DNA from: Mesorhizobium loti
GTDB taxonomy: Bacteria > Pseudomonadota > Alphaproteobacteria > Rhizobiales > Rhizobiaceae
NCBI RefSeq assembly: GCF_001510895.1
Contig: NZ_LPWA01000111.1
Coordinates: forward strand, 1-64,000
Reading direction: 5' to 3'
Length of the DNA: 64,000 nt
Of the stretch, positions 1 through 9,618 are shown in pieces (the first letter of the stretch is position 1; every line of letters begins with the position of its first letter). The translations under genes and the position numbers were made by a program. The notes below the pieces were generated by a model. The model had not been told where the DNA came from and ran no database searches. It saw only the letters and a list, made by a program, of their open reading frames with translations.

Positions 1-170
1 GGCCATACGACCCCGGCTCTGCTTCGTCCACATCCAGAGCTTGAATCACAAACCAGTCCGAAACGAAATCCTCTACAGCCGAGTTTCCAAACGGCCTCTA
101 AGCCTTTTGGAGAGCTACTGTCTTTGCACAGAAGGACTAATGTAATTTTCTGGAATAGTGGGGTGCTAAC

Positions 171-515
171 ATGGCAACTGAAAGCACTAAATGTACGCAT
201 CTAGTGCCAGAGAATCTGGTTTCAGAGGCTCAGGCGCGCCGTGATTTTCTCAAGAAAGCTGGCCGCTTCGCGGCAGTGACTCCGCCGGCCATAACGCTTC
301 TGCTAGGCACAAGCCTGAACTCCAAGGCTATCGCAAAATCTAGCGGTTCACCTCCAGGCAATTCTGGCGGATCAACTTCGGGCAATGGAGGGGGAGGCAA
401 CCTCTTTCGCCCCCGCCCCCGCGGCCAAGCTCTCAATTCCGGTGGAGGCCGCTCCGGCGGCGACAACTATGGTGGCGGATCTCACGGCGGCTCAAGGAGC
501 GGCGATCCGAACTAG
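171..515 (+). CDS. Tat-signal, glycine-rich small protein
   Basis: The 114-residue product has a twin-arginine motif (RRDFLKKAG, about residues 23-31) followed by a hydrophobic stretch ending near SKAIA at about residue 55, as in Tat-exported proteins. The remainder is a low-complexity Gly/Ser/Asn/Arg tail. I do not recognise a family and no catalytic motif is visible; it is probably an exported structural or surface peptide. The ATG at 171 follows a GGGGTG purine run about 6 bases upstream. The tail could also be read in another frame, but only this frame begins with a sensible signal sequence. Confidence 0.6.
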   Translation: MATESTKCTHLVPENLVSEAQARRDFLKKAGRFAAVTPPAITLLLGTSLNSKAIAKSSGSPPGNSGGSTSGNGGGGNLFRPRPRGQALNSGGGRSGGDNYGGGSHGGSRSGDPN

Positions 516-796
516 CCGCCGCACCAACCGCGCGCCAGCGTCGGCCTGCTGTCTACCAGGGCCTGTCCGGCGCTAACCGCGATCAGCGCTTTCCCTTTCG
601 CGTATATGCGCAATTGCGGGCCCTAGGCGTTCGATCAGTTCGTGATCCTGCATCAACGCTTCCAAAGGATTTTTTTGAACAGAAAATGCCCGCTGCGCGC
701 GGCGTCGGGCAGCGGGCAATTTAGAGGGCCGGCTTACTGGGTGCGGATTCCAGGAATAACCGGACGGGATTCCGATCAAAAGTAACCGCCCGGTTG

Positions 797-1039
797 TTAC
801 CGTGGAGATTTGGCCTTGATGCGAGCAATGGTGTGCGGGTCCGAGACGAAGGCTTCGAGGAAGTCATTCCATTCGTCAGCGGTGCGGCGAGCATGGGCAA
901 GCATTTGCTCCAGCTCTTCCATTCCGTCGCGGGTAAGCGAAGTTATTGCCTCGTCCGGCCCGGTGTAGACGCACCAAGAATCTCGGCACGCATCCCAAAA
1001 CCTCGCCCAAGACACGTCGCAAACGACGTCGTTAAACAC
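797..1039 (-). CDS. small hypothetical protein
   Basis: An 80-residue frame from a GTG at 1039. Its composition is protein-like (acidic, with Trp and Cys, e.g. DEWNDFLEAFVSD near the C-terminus), unlike the Arg/Pro-rich shadow frames around it. There is no recognised domain and no convincing ribosome binding site. It could be the end of a longer, decayed gene because a stop lies just upstream of the GTG. Confidence 0.35.
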   Translation of the reverse strand: MFNDVVCDVSWARFWDACRDSWCVYTGPDEAITSLTRDGMEELEQMLAHARRTADEWNDFLEAFVSDPHTIARIKAKSPR

Positions 1040-1198
1040 GTGTCATAGGCCATCACGACGATTTCAGGCAGGCGGTAACAATCGGGCGGTTACCAAAAAG
1101 ACTGAACGGCTTCGTGCTGCTACTAGGTTTGCGCGTGCGGTCATCGAACAGCCGTCACCGCCACCAAGAGGCGCGCCGAGGGTGCGCGCGCCCACGCA

Positions 1199-1301
1199 TC
1201 TGCTTCCTGCGAACGACAACCTCACTCGCCGCATCCACCCCGTGGACTTGAAACACTGACTTCGCAATATCCAGACCAATCGTCGTAACGTTGCCCATCA
1301 T
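1199..1301 (-). pseudogene. IS110-family transposase N-terminal remnant
   Basis: Reading from the ATG at 1301, the frame gives MMGNVTTIGLDIAKSVFQVH and then GVDAASEVVVRRK. This is the start of a DEDD (RuvC-like) IS110-family transposase, with the first catalytic Asp in GLDIAK. Homology ends near 1205 and the remaining ~300 residues are missing. The untranslated leader (to about 1360, GGAGGAGAGCC and flanking bases) resembles the 5' end of such elements. It is a truncated insertion sequence between the small hypothetical gene and the efflux operon. Confidence 0.75.
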
Positions 1302-1440
1302 AGATCTCCTCCAGCCCTGGCCCCACGATCATACGCTGGGCGGGAGGAGAGCCGTCCACCGCATCAAAAGCGGATAGACGGCTTCTGGCCTCGCAAAATG
1401 AAGATATCCGACATTTAAGGCGCTTCTTCTGCCCGTATCA

Positions 1441-4400
1441 CTAGACCTGTATCGCTGCATCGAGCTGAAACTCTTGCGCCCGTTTTTGGAACCTGCCGAA
1501 GTGCAAGGCCATTGTCGGCAACACCAAAAGATTAAGCAGGGTGGAGGTCACAAGCCCGCCGAGGATCACGATCGCCATGGGCCCCTCGATCTCGTTGCCG
1601 GCCGCGTCGCTGGCCCACGCCAGAGGCAACAAGCCGAGCGCGGTTACGACAGCCGTCATCAGGATCGGCACCAGCCGTTCGGCGGCGCCCCTGCGGGCGG
1701 CCTCCGGCCCCCACGCCATGCCCTCCTCATTCACCAGGTGCTCATAATGCGAGATCAGCATGATCGAGTTGCGCAGCGTAATGCCGAACAGTGTGACAAA
1801 GCCGACGAGCGAGCCGAGCGACAGGTCTCCGCCGCTTGCCAGCACCGTCGACACTCCACCGACGAGCGCGAACGGCAAATTGACCAGCACAAGGAGCAGT
1901 GCCCGCACGCTCTTCAATGCCAGGAACAGCAGCAGCACGATGCCGACATTGGCAGCCACGGTGAAGATCAGCAGGTCCTGCTGCGATTGCGCGCGCGCCT
2001 GTTCCTCGCCGGCAAACAGCAGATAGGTGCCCTTGGGCAGGCTGACTTCCCTGCTGATGCGCTCTTGGGCTTCCTTGACGAAATCGCTTACCGCGCGACC
2101 GTGCACCCCTGACGTCACCGTCTGCAGACGCTGGCCGTCGCTATGCAGGATCTGGTAACGACTGGTGGTCTGGCTGATATCGGCAAGCTGACTGAGCGGC
2201 ACCGTTACGCCAGCCGGGCTGCGCAGCAGCAACGAGCCAATGGCCGCCAAATCCTGGTGCGCCATTGGCGTCAACGACACGTTGACGTCGTAAGCCTGGT
2301 TGCCCACGTAGACCTGGCTTGCGGATATGCCCTCATACGCGGTCTGGATCGCTTCCAGCACATCGACCGGCGTAAAGCCCCAGCGGGTCAACTGCTCTGG
2401 CTTGAGGCGCATCGTCAGTTGCGGCAAGTACTGCGCGGACTCGACCCGCACGCCGATGGCACCGGGGATGGTGCCGACCAGTTGAGCGATCTCACCTGCC
2501 TTGCTGTCAATGACATCAAGGTTCTGGCCAAAGACGTTGATCACCACTGGCGCGGTTACCCCTGAAATGCTCTCGTCGATGCGCTCGGCCAGGAAGGTGT
2601 TCACCGAAGTGATCAGCCCCGGGAAGCTGGCCAATGTCTGTTGAATATCGACCAGCGCGCGCCGATGCTCGGCCGGCGACAGCGGCTTCAAGTCGACCTC
2701 GAACTCGCTGATGTTGACGCCGGTGGGATCGACCACTTCGTTGGCCCGGCCGGCACGCTGCGCCACCAGGCGCACGCCGGGAACCTGGCTGAGCTGCGCG
2801 GTCACCTCGTTGCCGACGCGCATGGACTCGGCGAGCGACGAGCCTGGAGCCAGCGCCATATGCACGAGATAGTGGCCTTCCTTGAGGTCTGGAATGAAGT
2901 TGCCGCCGAAAAACGGCAGCGCGCCGAGCGCTGCGATGCAAAGCACTCCGATCACACAGATGATCAGTCGGTAGCGCGACTCGATAGCGGCAAGCACGGC
3001 CAGGTAACGTGCCTTCAGTGCCTGCACCAGCCTGGGTTCCTGCTCCTTCAGCGGCTTGCCTGTCAGCAGCAGGAACGCGAGCGCCGGCGTCACTGTCAAC
3101 GCCACGACCAGCGAGGCCAGGATTGCCAGGATGTACGAGATGCCCAGCGGCGCGAACAGCTTTCCGGCGATGCCGGACAGCGACAGTACAGGCAGGAACA
3201 CAAGCGCGACGACCAGCGTCGCGTAAACCACGGCGCTTCGTACCTCGAGCGAGGCGAGCAAGACGACCTGGGCCGGCGGCAGCGGATGGGTCAGCTGCTG
3301 GTTCTGGCGCAGGCGGCGGAAGATGTTCTCGACGTCGACCACCGCGTCGTCGACAACCTCGCCGAGCGCGATCGCCAAGCCGCCAAGCGTCATCGTGTTG
3401 AGGCTTACGCCGAAGTGGGAGAGCAGGATCACGGCTGTCAGCAGCGATAGCGGGATCGCAGTGGCGGAGATGATTGCGGTGCGCACGTTGAGGAGGAAAA
3501 GGAACAGCACGCCGATCACCAGCACGCCGCCGAGGATCAGCGCGGTGCGCAGATGGCCGATGGCGGTTTCGATGAAACGGGCCGGCCGAAAGATGTCTGG
3601 GTGCAGCGTTACCTGCTGTCCCGCCAGCACTGGCTGCAACTCGCTCAGCACCTGTTCAACGCTGCGCGACACCGACATCATGTCGGCGCCGTACTGGCTC
3701 TCCACCATCAGCGAGACGGCAGGCTTGCCAGCGACGGAGGCCGCACCCACAGCCGGCGCTGGCCCGATCGCGACTTTGGCGACGTCGCCCAAGCGCAGCG
3801 CGACACCGTTCTGGTACCGTAGCACCACTTGCGCCAGTTGTTCCGGCGTAAGGGTCTGGCCTTCGGTGCTCAGCACGATGCGTTGGTTGGCGTTTTCGAC
3901 ATAGCCAGCGCCACGAACGCCGGTTGCCCGCTGCGCGACAGTCAGCAGGTCCTGCAACGCCACGCCGTACTGCACCAGTTTTTGCGGATCCGCCTGAACC
4001 TGGAACTGCTTGATGTCGCCGCCGAACACGATCACGTCAGCGACACCCGGCACGCGCAGCAACTGCGGCTTGACGGTCCAGTCCGCCAACGTGCGAAGGT
4101 CCATCAGCGAAAGGCGGTCGGAAGTGAGGCCCGCCACCAGGGTCACGTTGGTCGAGGATGTAAGCGGCAGCAGCGCCGGAGGCTTGACGCCGAGCGGTAA
4201 CGTGCCGCTCAGTACGTTGAGCCGTTCGACCGCCAGTTGCCGGGCTCTGTAGATATCGGTGCCGTCCTGGAAGGTGAGCGTCACCATCGACAGCCCCTGC
4301 AGCGACTTCGAGCGCATGCTATCGAGGCCGAGCGTGCCACCCATCGCGTTCTCGACAGGCTGAGTGACAAGTGCTTCGACCTGCTCCGATGTCAGGCCGG

Positions 4401-4560
4401 GCGCTTCGGTCTGGATCACCGCCAGCGGCGGCGCGAACTCGGGAAAGACATCCTGACGAGCCTTGGTCAGCGTGTAGATTCCGTAGCCAGCCAGCAGGCA
4501 GGCCAGCGCGATCACCACGCCGCGGAAGCGGACGGCGAAGCGAATGATGGAGTTCAACAT
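1441..4560 (-). CDS. RND heavy-metal/cation efflux permease (CusA/CzcA-like)
   Basis: The 1039-residue product has the full length and plan of the heavy-metal-efflux RND inner-membrane pump: an N-terminal membrane helix (about 12-30), a periplasmic loop beginning DVFPEFAPPLAVIQTEAPGL, a helix bundle around 335-500, a second periplasmic loop and a second bundle at about 860-1020. The proton-relay helix carries GEVVDDAVVDVENIFRR at 400-416, acidic residues where CzcA/CusA proteins have theirs. It exports metal or cationic substrates by proton antiport in a tripartite complex. It lies 21 bases downstream of its adaptor gene, so they form one operon. No outer-membrane channel gene is adjacent. 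The substrate metal cannot be told from the sequence. Confidence 0.9.
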   Translation of the reverse strand: MLNSIIRFAVRFRGVVIALACLLAGYGIYTLTKARQDVFPEFAPPLAVIQTEAPGLTSEQVEALVTQPVENAMGGTLGLDSMRSKSLQGLSMVTLTFQDGTDIYRARQLAVERLNVLSGTLPLGVKPPALLPLTSSTNVTLVAGLTSDRLSLMDLRTLADWTVKPQLLRVPGVADVIVFGGDIKQFQVQADPQKLVQYGVALQDLLTVAQRATGVRGAGYVENANQRIVLSTEGQTLTPEQLAQVVLRYQNGVALRLGDVAKVAIGPAPAVGAASVAGKPAVSLMVESQYGADMMSVSRSVEQVLSELQPVLAGQQVTLHPDIFRPARFIETAIGHLRTALILGGVLVIGVLFLFLLNVRTAIISATAIPLSLLTAVILLSHFGVSLNTMTLGGLAIALGEVVDDAVVDVENIFRRLRQNQQLTHPLPPAQVVLLASLEVRSAVVYATLVVALVFLPVLSLSGIAGKLFAPLGISYILAILASLVVALTVTPALAFLLLTGKPLKEQEPRLVQALKARYLAVLAAIESRYRLIICVIGVLCIAALGALPFFGGNFIPDLKEGHYLVHMALAPGSSLAESMRVGNEVTAQLSQVPGVRLVAQRAGRANEVVDPTGVNISEFEVDLKPLSPAEHRRALVDIQQTLASFPGLITSVNTFLAERIDESISGVTAPVVINVFGQNLDVIDSKAGEIAQLVGTIPGAIGVRVESAQYLPQLTMRLKPEQLTRWGFTPVDVLEAIQTAYEGISASQVYVGNQAYDVNVSLTPMAHQDLAAIGSLLLRSPAGVTVPLSQLADISQTTSRYQILHSDGQRLQTVTSGVHGRAVSDFVKEAQERISREVSLPKGTYLLFAGEEQARAQSQQDLLIFTVAANVGIVLLLFLALKSVRALLLVLVNLPFALVGGVSTVLASGGDLSLGSLVGFVTLFGITLRNSIMLISHYEHLVNEEGMAWGPEAARRGAAERLVPILMTAVVTALGLLPLAWASDAAGNEIEGPMAIVILGGLVTSTLLNLLVLPTMALHFGRFQKRAQEFQLDAAIQV

Positions 4561-4581
4561 GATCGGGGCACGCGGGTCTGG

Positions 4582-5637
4582 TTAGTCGTCACACTCGGGG
4601 TCTTTGCAGGCGGCGGCAGCGGTGACCGGCGGGCGCTGCTCCTCCGACAACAGCAACTGCGCACCGCGTGTCACCACGCGGTCGCCAGCCCCGAAGCCGC
4701 CCTCGACGAAGTAGCCGCCATCATGTGGTGACTGGTCGTCGACCAATCGACGAACGAAGCGGTTTTTGCCCTGCTGCACATAAGCCCAGGGCTGCCCGCC
4801 GAACCACAGTACCGCGGTTCGGGGGATGACAACGCCGGAGCCTTGTTGCTGGCCGGTCGGCAAAAAGGCGATCACCTTGCTGCCGACCGGCAGGCTGGCA
4901 GGCGCACGGTACAAGAAGGTCGGCCCCTCCGCGATCGGATCGCTTTGCGGCGACGCAGACACCAGGCGAGCGGCGACCCGCCCTCTCGCGCCACCGTCGA
5001 AGGAGATTTGCTGCGGTATCAATGTGCTGTCATCTACCGGCACCACAATCCGCAGCATCATGTCCTGGCCCTCCAGGAGCCCGGCGAGCGCCGTATTCTT
5101 GCCGGCAACAAGCGAGGCGAGTTGCGAGCCGAACTGTTGCTGCGCGCTCGCACGCACCCCCTCTAGATTGGCTTCAGCCGACTGGAGCTTGGCCTGATCG
5201 GCTGACCACGCCGCTTGCGCCGCCTGCATGGTCTTCTGCGATATGTTTATATGATCGTGAAACAGCACACGGTTGCGTTCTGCCTCCTGGGCGGAGACGT
5301 CGAGAGCCGCCCGCGCGCTGGCTACCTCGGCAGCCGCCGCGCGGTAGCGCGCCTGAAGGTCGATCAGCGGCTGCAGGTCGAGCACGCTGCCATAGGCTGT
5401 CTGTTCGGCCTGCCGCTTCGTCGCTACTAGCGCATCGGTTTCGATGCCGCTGCGATTCTGCGTGGCGTCGTCCAGCGTAACGATGGTCAGCCCGCTTTCA
5501 CTACTTACCCGACTGGTCGGAGCAGGGGCCGGCGAAGCTAGGCTCGGCGCTGGCTGATAAGAAAGCCAGCCCCATGCCCCCAATGCGGCGGTGGTAGGGA
5601 TAATTGCGAAAAGCAGACGTTTGCCGAGAGTGCTCAT
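4582..5637 (-). CDS. RND periplasmic adaptor (HlyD/CusB-like)
   Basis: About 351 residues from the ATG at 5637, which is preceded by AAGGAA. A longer open frame runs up to 5892, but its extension is Arg/Ser/Gly-rich shadow sequence. The N-terminus is a membrane anchor (LLFAIIPTTAALGAWGWLSY) with a Pro/Ala linker. A coiled-coil hairpin follows (AAAEVASARAALDVSAQEAERN region), then lipoyl and beta-barrel parts ending in VVTRGAQLLLSEEQRP, typical of membrane fusion proteins. The C-terminal tail has Cys and Asp/Glu residues (CKDPECDD) that could touch metal. It links the permease downstream to an outer-membrane channel that is not encoded here. Confidence 0.85.
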   Translation of the reverse strand: MSTLGKRLLFAIIPTTAALGAWGWLSYQPAPSLASPAPAPTSRVSSESGLTIVTLDDATQNRSGIETDALVATKRQAEQTAYGSVLDLQPLIDLQARYRAAAAEVASARAALDVSAQEAERNRVLFHDHINISQKTMQAAQAAWSADQAKLQSAEANLEGVRASAQQQFGSQLASLVAGKNTALAGLLEGQDMMLRIVVPVDDSTLIPQQISFDGGARGRVAARLVSASPQSDPIAEGPTFLYRAPASLPVGSKVIAFLPTGQQQGSGVVIPRTAVLWFGGQPWAYVQQGKNRFVRRLVDDQSPHDGGYFVEGGFGAGDRVVTRGAQLLLSEEQRPPVTAAAACKDPECDD

Positions 5638-5894
5638 ATCTGGGAGGTTTCCTTCCTGGAAAGACTGCCTGCGCAGACATGAACGCCCACGCCCACCTCC
5701 TCCACTGGATGACGGGCGAACCTGACGGGAGGCTGACGAACGCATACGTTCTGCCAGAACCTTGGGTCGTCGACCCTGCGATCCGGAATGCATCGATAGC
5801 TTTCCAAGACCCAGCCACGGTCCGGTTCTCGAACGTCTTGTTTGATCGCCTACGCCGGAAGGGGCCGTGCAAGGTAGGTCGATCCCAGGCAATC

Positions 5895-6668
5895 CTATTC
5901 GCCGAACCGGCGTCGCCGGCGCTGGAAGGCGCGAATCGCGCGAAGAAAGTCGAGCTTGCGGAATTCCGGCCAGTTCACGTCGGAAAAATAGAGCTCACTT
6001 CGGGCGCTCTGCCAAAGGAGAAAACCTGAAAGGCGAATCTCGCCGCTCGTGCGGATGATGAGATCGAGATCGGGCAGGCCAGCGGTGTAAAGGTACTCGT
6101 CTATCGCTCCGGGGGTCAGTTCGTCGAGGACCGTTTCGAGATCGCACCCAGGTCGATGCTGGCTTCGAATCAGGTTGCGAAGTGCGTCGACGATTTCCTC
6201 TCGGCCGCCATAGGCGATCGCGATGGTCACTGTAAGCGCATCGTTGTCGGTGGTCCGCTCGACAGCTTTGCGAAGAACGCTGATCGTCGAAGGCGGCAGA
6301 AGCTCCAGGCGGCCGACAGCCTTGAATCGAATGCCCTGCCGAAGGGTCACGGCATCCTCAGCCAGCGCGGCGATCTTTTTCTCCACTGCCGTCAGTATCG
6401 CAGACACCTCCGCCGGCGGTCGGCGCATATTGTCGATCGAGAAGGCCCACAGCGTCACAGCGCGAACTTTAAGGTCGATGCACCAGGTAAGGACATCATC
6501 GAGCTTTTCGGCGCCAAGTTCGTAGGCCAGTCGCGGATCGCAATGGCCACGTTGCCGTGCAAATCGGCGATTACCATCAAGAATGATTCCGACGTGCTGC
6601 GGCACCGGACCACCGCGCACCTGACGTCGAAGCCTGCGTTCATAAAGCCAATAGAAAAGCCGTATCAC
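5895..6668 (-). CDS. uppS: isoprenyl (undecaprenyl diphosphate-type) transferase
   Basis: The 257-residue product is a cis-prenyltransferase. The catalytic Asp lies in HVGIILDGNRRFAR (Asp31, diphosphate-binding P-loop), and the second signature IIRTSGEIRLSGFLLWQSA lies near 205-223. It condenses isopentenyl diphosphate onto farnesyl diphosphate, making the C55 lipid carrier for peptidoglycan and O-antigen. The usual DGNGRWA is DGNRRFA here and the N-terminus carries a basic, hydrophobic extension, so this is probably an accessory paralogue, not the housekeeping copy. Its ATG overlaps the stop of the upstream transglycosylase gene by 4 bases, implying translational coupling. Confidence 0.88.
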   Translation of the reverse strand: MIRLFYWLYERRLRRQVRGGPVPQHVGIILDGNRRFARQRGHCDPRLAYELGAEKLDDVLTWCIDLKVRAVTLWAFSIDNMRRPPAEVSAILTAVEKKIAALAEDAVTLRQGIRFKAVGRLELLPPSTISVLRKAVERTTDNDALTVTIAIAYGGREEIVDALRNLIRSQHRPGCDLETVLDELTPGAIDEYLYTAGLPDLDLIIRTSGEIRLSGFLLWQSARSELYFSDVNWPEFRKLDFLRAIRAFQRRRRRFGE

Positions 6669-7414
6669 TCGGCGGCAACCTCCCCTTGGCTTGCGAGCGC
6701 CCGCCGGCGCTCCTCAGGTGTCAGATAGCCTGCCTCGACCATGTCCTGCAGGACGGTCTGGGCGCGACGCTCGGCTCGGCCAGGATCGTGCAACGGATTC
6801 ATGAAGGAAGGCGCCGGCAGCAATCCGACCAGCATCGCCGCTTCATATAGCGTCAATTCGCGTGCGGATTTCCCGAAATAGCGGCGGGCGGCAGCCTCAA
6901 TCCCATATGCGGCGCCGCCGAAATAGACGCGGTTGAGATACAGTTCGAGGATCCGATCCTTGCTGAAGCGATGCTCGAGCATCAAGACGACAACGATCTC
7001 GCGGATTTTCTGGACGATTCTGGATCGCTGCGGTGGCAGCAGGTTCTTGGCCAATTGCTCGCTGATCGTGCTGCCGCCCTGGACGATCCGTCCTGCCCTG
7101 ATGTCGGCGTAGAGCGCCCGCAGCATGGAAAGCGGTTCGGCCCCGAAATTTCCATAGAAATTTCGATCCTCGGCGGAAATCAGGGCTTCCACCAGGTGGG
7201 GCGGCAGTTCGTTCAGATGGATGTCCTGTGAAGCCGACGCTACTGGTCCAGCCCGTCTGGCGAGCATCACATCGAGATCGGGTATGCTCCGGAGGGTCGA
7301 AACCACCGTCAGCGTCAAGACAAGCGTGACGATAGTGGCTACCAGGAGCGCGGCTTTCCAGTAGCGCATCGCAGTTGAGCCCCGGATTGCGGCTCGTCCG
7401 AATGGTCGCTTCAT
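6665..7414 (-). CDS. monofunctional GT51 peptidoglycan glycosyltransferase
   Basis: The 249-residue product has one N-terminal membrane helix (about 19-40) and a GT51 domain only, with no transpeptidase. Visible motifs are SAEDRNFYGN (catalytic Glu82), QGGSTISEQLAKN (about 112-124, second Glu), and LELYLNRVYFGGAAYG (about 156-171). It polymerises lipid II into glycan strands on the outer face of the inner membrane, like MtgA or the GT half of class A PBPs. It is followed by the cis-prenyltransferase with a 4-base overlap, so carrier-lipid synthesis and its use are encoded together. The family is certain; whether it is a housekeeping or accessory enzyme is open. Confidence 0.88.
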   Translation of the reverse strand: MKRPFGRAAIRGSTAMRYWKAALLVATIVTLVLTLTVVSTLRSIPDLDVMLARRAGPVASASQDIHLNELPPHLVEALISAEDRNFYGNFGAEPLSMLRALYADIRAGRIVQGGSTISEQLAKNLLPPQRSRIVQKIREIVVVLMLEHRFSKDRILELYLNRVYFGGAAYGIEAAARRYFGKSARELTLYEAAMLVGLLPAPSFMNPLHDPGRAERRAQTVLQDMVEAGYLTPEERRRALASQGEVAAE

Positions 7415-7415
7415 C

Positions 7416-7652
7416 TTAGGCCTCTAGCGCCAGGAAGCCCGACTCGTCATGCCGTTGTACTTCGCCCTTTCTCGGCGCATTCCTCCAACGCACGATCTCA
7501 AACCGGCCATCCCAATGTTCGACGACCGCGGTGCAGGATTCGACCCAATCGCCAGTGTTGATGTAGCGGATGCCGAAATCGTCATGCATCAAGGCATGGT
7601 GGGTGTGGCCGCAGATCACACCCTGGACGTCGTGCTTGGTGGCTTGCGCCAC
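7416..7652 (-). pseudogene. truncated metallophosphoesterase, C-terminal part
   Basis: A 78-residue frame gives VQGVICGHTHHALMHDDFG and YINTGDWVESCTAVVEHWDG, the C-terminal GHxH metal-binding motif and conserved end of the UDP-2,3-diacylglucosamine-diphosphatase-like phosphoesterases. The N-terminal DxH, GDxxD and GNHD motifs are absent. Upstream the frame continues only a short way without homology, so the 5' two thirds have been lost. It ends 2 bases before the transglycosylase start, so it was once first in that operon. Confidence 0.75.
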
Positions 7653-7924
7653 GATCAGTGGTCCATAGCGGCTGCTGACAGAAGCGGGATAACATCGGCA
7701 GCCGTGAAGTTCATCGTTTACTCAAGTCTTTTGCTTGCCTGGCTGGCAGACGCAAATGGATGGACGTGCTGCCCTGAAGCAGCTCGGCCATTTGCATTTA
7801 GCCTGCTAACGATCGTCTTGACGGGAGAGTGAACTTATATGCTGACAGGAAGCTGACGGCGGCGGGCCAAAGTGTGCCTGCATGTATCGCTTGACCGCCG
7901 TTTGGCGTGCACTTTTCCGTTACT

Positions 7925-8938
7925 TCAGGCGCGAGGGCTATCCTCGACTTTTGCGGCCGGCAACTTGACGCAAATTCGAGCCGGCGATCCGGAAAGGAAG
8001 CCCGCAGAACCGCCATGTGCGCGAGCCACTTCCCGGACGATCGCTAGGCCCAACCCGTGTCCCGGCGATACCGTATTGGCCTTTCGAAAGCGCTCGAAGA
8101 CTTCTTCGCGAAGGTCCTCAGGTACGCCTTCGCCTTGGTCGCTCACCGTCACCCAGATCTCTCGCCCGCCCGGCTCGTCGGCCAGTTCGCCGATGAGCGT
8201 GATCTTGCCGCTTCCGTGCACTAGGGCGTTGTCGAGCAGATTTCGGACCATGTCGCGCAGATCTTCGGCCCGGCCATGTACGGAGAGCGAATTCGGCAGG
8301 TCGACCTCGATCTCCCGGCGTCTTTCTTCGGCAAGCGGGATGATGTAGGCCGCCACCTCACGGGCAACGCGTGACAGGTTGACGATCGAAAAATCCGGCG
8401 AGGCAAGCTGCGCCTGTTCCTTACGGGCGAGATCGAGCAATTGCTCCACGAGACCGTGCAGGCTTGAAATGTCCTGGTCGATCGCCGCCCAGTCGGGATT
8501 CTGGTCGAATTTGGCGCGCTGTAGGCGCAGGCTCAAAACCGCAAGCGGCGTGCGCAGTTCGTGCGCGGCATCGGCGACAAAGCGCCGCTCCATTTCATAG
8601 GCTTCCGATAGGCGGTCGAGCGCGCCGTTGACCGCCACGACCAGCGGCCGGATTTCCTCCGGCAGCCGCTTCATGGAGATTCGCACGCTGGGGTTGGCCG
8701 GGCCGGCGATCGCCGCCTCACGCGATGCCGAAGCAACGTGACGCAGGCTCCATGCACTGATAATCCAACTCAGCACCGCAGCGCAAAGGCTGGAGGCAAT
8801 GAGCACAAGAATGTCCTGATAGGGTTCCCGGATAGGACCCTCGTGACGAAGCAACAGCGATGCGGCAAGACCGAGCCCGAAAACAAGGAGCATGGACAGG
8901 ACCAGCCGCCCGCGCAAACTCTCGCGTGACAGCTTCAC
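7925..8938 (-). CDS. sensor histidine kinase
   Basis: The 337-residue membrane kinase has two helices (about 11-30 and 42-62) with only a very short periplasmic loop, then a HAMP-like linker. The HisKA motif AAHELRTPLAVLSLRLQ places the phospho-acceptor at His126. HATPase_c motifs follow: NLLDNALVHG (N box), DQGEGVPE (G1) and GHGLGLAIV (G2). The tiny sensor loop suggests sensing within or near the membrane. Its start overlaps the response regulator stop by 4 bases, the usual cognate-pair arrangement. The pair sits between the uppS/GT51 operon and the divergent chrB-type operon, so envelope or oxyanion stress is a reasonable but unproven signal. Confidence 0.9.
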   Translation of the reverse strand: MKLSRESLRGRLVLSMLLVFGLGLAASLLLRHEGPIREPYQDILVLIASSLCAAVLSWIISAWSLRHVASASREAAIAGPANPSVRISMKRLPEEIRPLVVAVNGALDRLSEAYEMERRFVADAAHELRTPLAVLSLRLQRAKFDQNPDWAAIDQDISSLHGLVEQLLDLARKEQAQLASPDFSIVNLSRVAREVAAYIIPLAEERRREIEVDLPNSLSVHGRAEDLRDMVRNLLDNALVHGSGKITLIGELADEPGGREIWVTVSDQGEGVPEDLREEVFERFRKANTVSPGHGLGLAIVREVARAHGGSAGFLSGSPARICVKLPAAKVEDSPRA

Positions 8939-9618
8939 GGCGCACCTCCGATCTTGAGCCGATAACCGACCCCGCGGCTGACGTCGACGCCCACAGCCGA
9001 TCCAGCGTCGGCAAGCTTGCGCCGCAATCGAGAGATCGCGGCTTCGAGCGCATTGCCGCTCACCTGCTGTTCGAAGCCGTATAGACGGTCTTCCAGCATA
9101 TCCTTGACGACGATGCGGCCGGACGCGCGGATCAGTTCTTCGAGCACGGAGGCCTCACGGCGTGAGAGTTCCAGAGCTTTATCGCCGACGTGGGCTGTGC
9201 GCGAGGCGGGATCAAAACTGACATCGCCATATCGATAGTCCGCCTCGCGGCGCACGCCAGGCCGACGCAACACTGCGCGGATGCGCGCCTCGAGTTCCGC
9301 GAGGTTGAATGGTTTGACGATGTAATCATCCGCGCCGCCGTCAAGACCGCCGATGCGGTCCTCGATCCGGTCGCGCGCGGTTACGATCAAGGCCGGCGGG
9401 CTGTTTGCTGTTTCGGCCCGCAGCCGCCGCAGGAAATCCATTCCGTCCATGTCAGGCAAACCGAGATCGAGGATCAGCGCGTCGTAGGCTGTCGTTGCCG
9501 TTGCCGCCAACGCGTCCTCACCGCGCGCGAAGGCGTCGGCGGCAAAGCCGCGATCCCTGAAATAACCGGCGATAATGTCACGCATCGCCGGATGGTCTTC
9601 GACAATGAGCAGTCGCAT
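8935..9618 (-). CDS. OmpR-family response regulator
   Basis: The 227-residue regulator has a receiver domain (acidic pocket VEDH near the N-terminus, phospho-acceptor Asp51 in ALILDLGLPDMDG, Lys in YIVKPF) and a winged-helix DNA-binding domain (about 125-225; LELSRREASVLEELI and a C-terminal VSRGVGYRLKIGG). It pairs with the kinase translated from the overlapping downstream frame. The gene is divergent from the chrB-type operon across about 370 bases and could control both directions. Confidence 0.92.
   Translation of the reverse strand: MRLLIVEDHPAMRDIIAGYFRDRGFAADAFARGEDALAATATTAYDALILDLGLPDMDGMDFLRRLRAETANSPPALIVTARDRIEDRIGGLDGGADDYIVKPFNLAELEARIRAVLRRPGVRREADYRYGDVSFDPASRTAHVGDKALELSRREASVLEELIRASGRIVVKDMLEDRLYGFEQQVSGNALEAAISRLRRKLADAGSAVGVDVSRGVGYRLKIGGAP

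Noticed and set aside
573..779. 68-residue minus-strand frame
   Set aside because: The last 30 residues (MQDHELIERLGPAIAHIRER) look protein-like but there is no start signal, no family and no coding context.
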